Below, one piece after another: positions 15,353-16,225 of a DNA stretch of 16,225 nucleotides. This stretch comes from an uncultured Mycoplasmatota bacterium (GTDB lineage: Bacteria > Bacillota_I > Bacilli_A > RF39 > UBA660). Position numbers and translations under genes: made by a program. How positions within the stretch are numbered: position 1 is the stretch's first letter; each line of letters opens with the position of its first letter. Below the pieces are notes generated by a model. It was not told where the DNA came from. It did no database searches and worked only from the letters and a program-made list of their open reading frames with translations. The stretch lies in NCBI GenBank assembly GCA_946497375.1, contig CAMMKE010000021.1:1-16225 (forward strand). Direction: 5' to 3'.

Positions 15353-16067
15353 AAAAGAAGTTAATAAATATATCTATACCTCTTTTTCATATGAGAATAG
15401 ATTAGTATTAAAAAAAGAGTTAATAAAATATGATGAAGATTTAATAAAGATGTTAGATAATGAATTGTATATATGGCAAAAGATAAAGGAATTTTCGTTT
15501 GTTCCTAAAATATTATTTTTTAATAATAAGAATCCTTATTATGTTATTTATGAATATATAGATGGTGTAACATTAAATAATTATAAATTTGACAACTTAT
15601 ATGAGAAAATAGATATTTTCATTAAAATAATAGAAAAAATAGAGATGTTACATAATCTTTTTATTGTTCATTGTGATTTGAAACCTAGTAATATTTTAAT
15701 TTCTAATAATAAGAATATATATATTATAGATTATGGTACAGCTCAATTTGTAGGTGGTAAAACAGATTATGGTAGTGTGTCCTATTGCTCTATTGAACAA
15801 TTAAGAAAAGAAAAGGTTACATATAATTTTGACATATATGCTTTAGGTATTATATTATATGAAATGATTACAAATAAAAAAGCATTTAATTATAATAATT
15901 TAAATGAATTAATAAATGAGAAAAAAAGTGATAATTTATTAATAAGTTATGATGTTGATGATATAAGTGATGATCTTGAAATTATTTTTTATAAAATGAT
16001 TAATTCTAGATATAATAATGTTACTGAGGTAAAAAATGACTTAATATTATGGAAAAATAGTAATTAA
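15342..16067 (+). CDS. Soluble Hanks-type Ser/Thr protein kinase, short N-lobe, HCD in place of HRD
   Basis: ATP-dependent protein kinase of 241 residues, essentially one kinase domain without a membrane segment or PASTA repeats. Conserved elements in order: probable ATP-binding Lys at K24/K25, helix-C Glu at E41, hinge YEYIDG, catalytic loop H110-C111-D112-L-K114-P-S-N117 (HRD changed to HCD), metal-binding D130-Y-G (DFG changed to DYG), an APE-like SIEQ (E152), and D164 in FDIYALGIILYEM. Catalytic Asp, Lys, Asn and metal Asp are all kept, so activity is likely. There is no glycine-rich loop (residues 10-20 lack GxGxxG), so the N-lobe is shortened. No good ribosome binding site precedes the ATG at 15342, which overlaps the upstream gene by 11 bases, pointing to translational coupling. 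It is not EssB/YukC, whose kinase-like domain lacks these catalytic residues and is followed by a membrane helix. Its role in the cassette is unknown. Confidence 0.85.
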   Translation: MVDKKEVNKYIYTSFSYENRLVLKKELIKYDEDLIKMLDNELYIWQKIKEFSFVPKILFFNNKNPYYVIYEYIDGVTLNNYKFDNLYEKIDIFIKIIEKIEMLHNLFIVHCDLKPSNILISNNKNIYIIDYGTAQFVGGKTDYGSVSYCSIEQLRKEKVTYNFDIYALGIILYEMITNKKAFNYNNLNELINEKKSDNLLISYDVDDISDDLEIIFYKMINSRYNNVTEVKNDLILWKNSN

Positions 16068-16073
16068 ATGATT

Positions 16074-16101
16074 AGTAAGTATTATAACTTACTTTTCTTT
16101 T
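16074..16101 (+). terminator. Rho-independent terminator closing the effector operon
   Basis: A 7-bp stem (AGTAAGT at 16074-16080, ACTTACT at 16087-16093) with a 6-base loop ATTATA is followed by TTT C TTTT. It starts 6 bases after the kinase stop, marking the end of the cassette. Confidence 0.75.
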
Positions 16102-16115
16102 CACCTGATTTTTAG

Positions 16116-16121
16116 TATAAT
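16116..16121 (+). promoter_or_regulatory. -10 box for the ArsC/Spx-like gene
   Basis: A perfect TATAAT lies 22 bases before the ATG at 16144. The matching -35 region (around 16093-16098, TTTTCT) is poor and overlaps the terminator T-tract, so strength is uncertain and an activator may be needed. Confidence 0.5.
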
Positions 16122-16143
16122 AAAGAAGGAAAGAGGGACTAAT

Positions 16144-16225
16144 ATGTATTTATTTATAGAATATCCAAAGTGTAGTACTTGCAGGAAAGCTAAAAAGTTT
16201 TTAGATGATAATAATATTAAATATA
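16144..16225 (+). CDS. ArsC/Spx-family protein, 3'-truncated by the window edge
   Basis: Only the first 27 codons are present. The start reads MYLFIEYPKCSTCRKAKKFL, with the CxxC redox pair (C-S-T-C) of the ArsC-like thioredoxin fold shared by Spx/MgsR regulators and YffB-type 'arsenate reductase family' proteins. The opening (YPKCSTCRKAKKFL) is more like the YffB/ArsC-family housekeeping members than Spx itself, but the diagnostic C-terminal part is outside the window. The ribosome binding region AGAGGGA lies at 16132-16138. A terminator separates it from the secretion cassette, so a functional link is unlikely. Confidence 0.8.
   Translation, partial: MYLFIEYPKCSTCRKAKKFLDDNNIKY

Noticed and set aside
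15342..16067. Kinase gene as EssB/YukC
   Set aside because: EssB has a pseudokinase domain followed by a membrane helix and an extracellular part. This protein keeps the catalytic residues and ends after the kinase fold.
1..16225. tRNA, rRNA, CRISPR arrays, insertion sequences, integrase or attachment sites, riboswitches
   Set aside because: I looked for these and saw no cloverleaf, spaced direct repeats, transposase or integrase frames, or conserved riboswitch leader in the window.

Overview
The window comes from a very AT-rich, low-GC Gram-positive bacterium (Bacillota). Supporting signs are strong purine-rich ribosome binding sites, near-consensus sigma-A promoters, dense same-strand gene packing and a type VII secretion system of the Bacillota kind (T7SSb). 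TGA is used as a stop and TGG as tryptophan, so this is not a mycoplasma-type code. A gut-associated Bacilli or Clostridia lineage is plausible, but the sequence does not prove it. All supported genes are on the + strand.

Layout. (1) 1-1280: the 3' part of an ABC-transporter ATPase, its ABC-2 type permease and a terminator. (2) 1293-2582: a consensus promoter, then a J-domain (DnaJ-like) gene split by a frameshift exactly at an A AAA AAG heptamer, then a terminator. (3) 2605-8044: an extended -10 promoter driving essC (the FHA/FtsK-SpoIIIE motor of T7SSb), a YukD/EsaB-like ubiquitin-fold protein and an unrecognised helical protein. (4) 8071-8881: a separate consensus promoter for a 214-residue WXG100-like secreted-type protein, followed by two hairpins that probably make expression polar. 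(5) 8905-16067: an effector cassette of three small helical proteins (187, 98 and 80 aa), a 1660-residue modular toxin, a 103-residue candidate immunity protein and a soluble Ser/Thr protein kinase. The last three genes overlap by a few bases, and a terminator follows. (6) 16116-16225: the start of an ArsC/Spx-family gene.

How it fits together (inference). EssC powers export. The WXG-like protein and the small helical proteins look like secreted partners or targeting adaptors. The 1660-residue protein is the payload, and it carries three recognisable catalytic signatures: an HExxH zinc-protease site with a downstream NExxxD glutamate, an R/STS/QxE mono-ADP-ribosyltransferase, and an HD-family phosphohydrolase. 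It does not begin like an LXG toxin. The small protein overlapping its 3' end is the best immunity candidate. A catalytically intact-looking kinase in the same operon and a J-domain protein beside essC are not standard T7SSb parts, and they are the main reasons to look at this locus again. The other core membrane subunits (EssA, EssB/YukC, EsaA/YueB) are not in the window.
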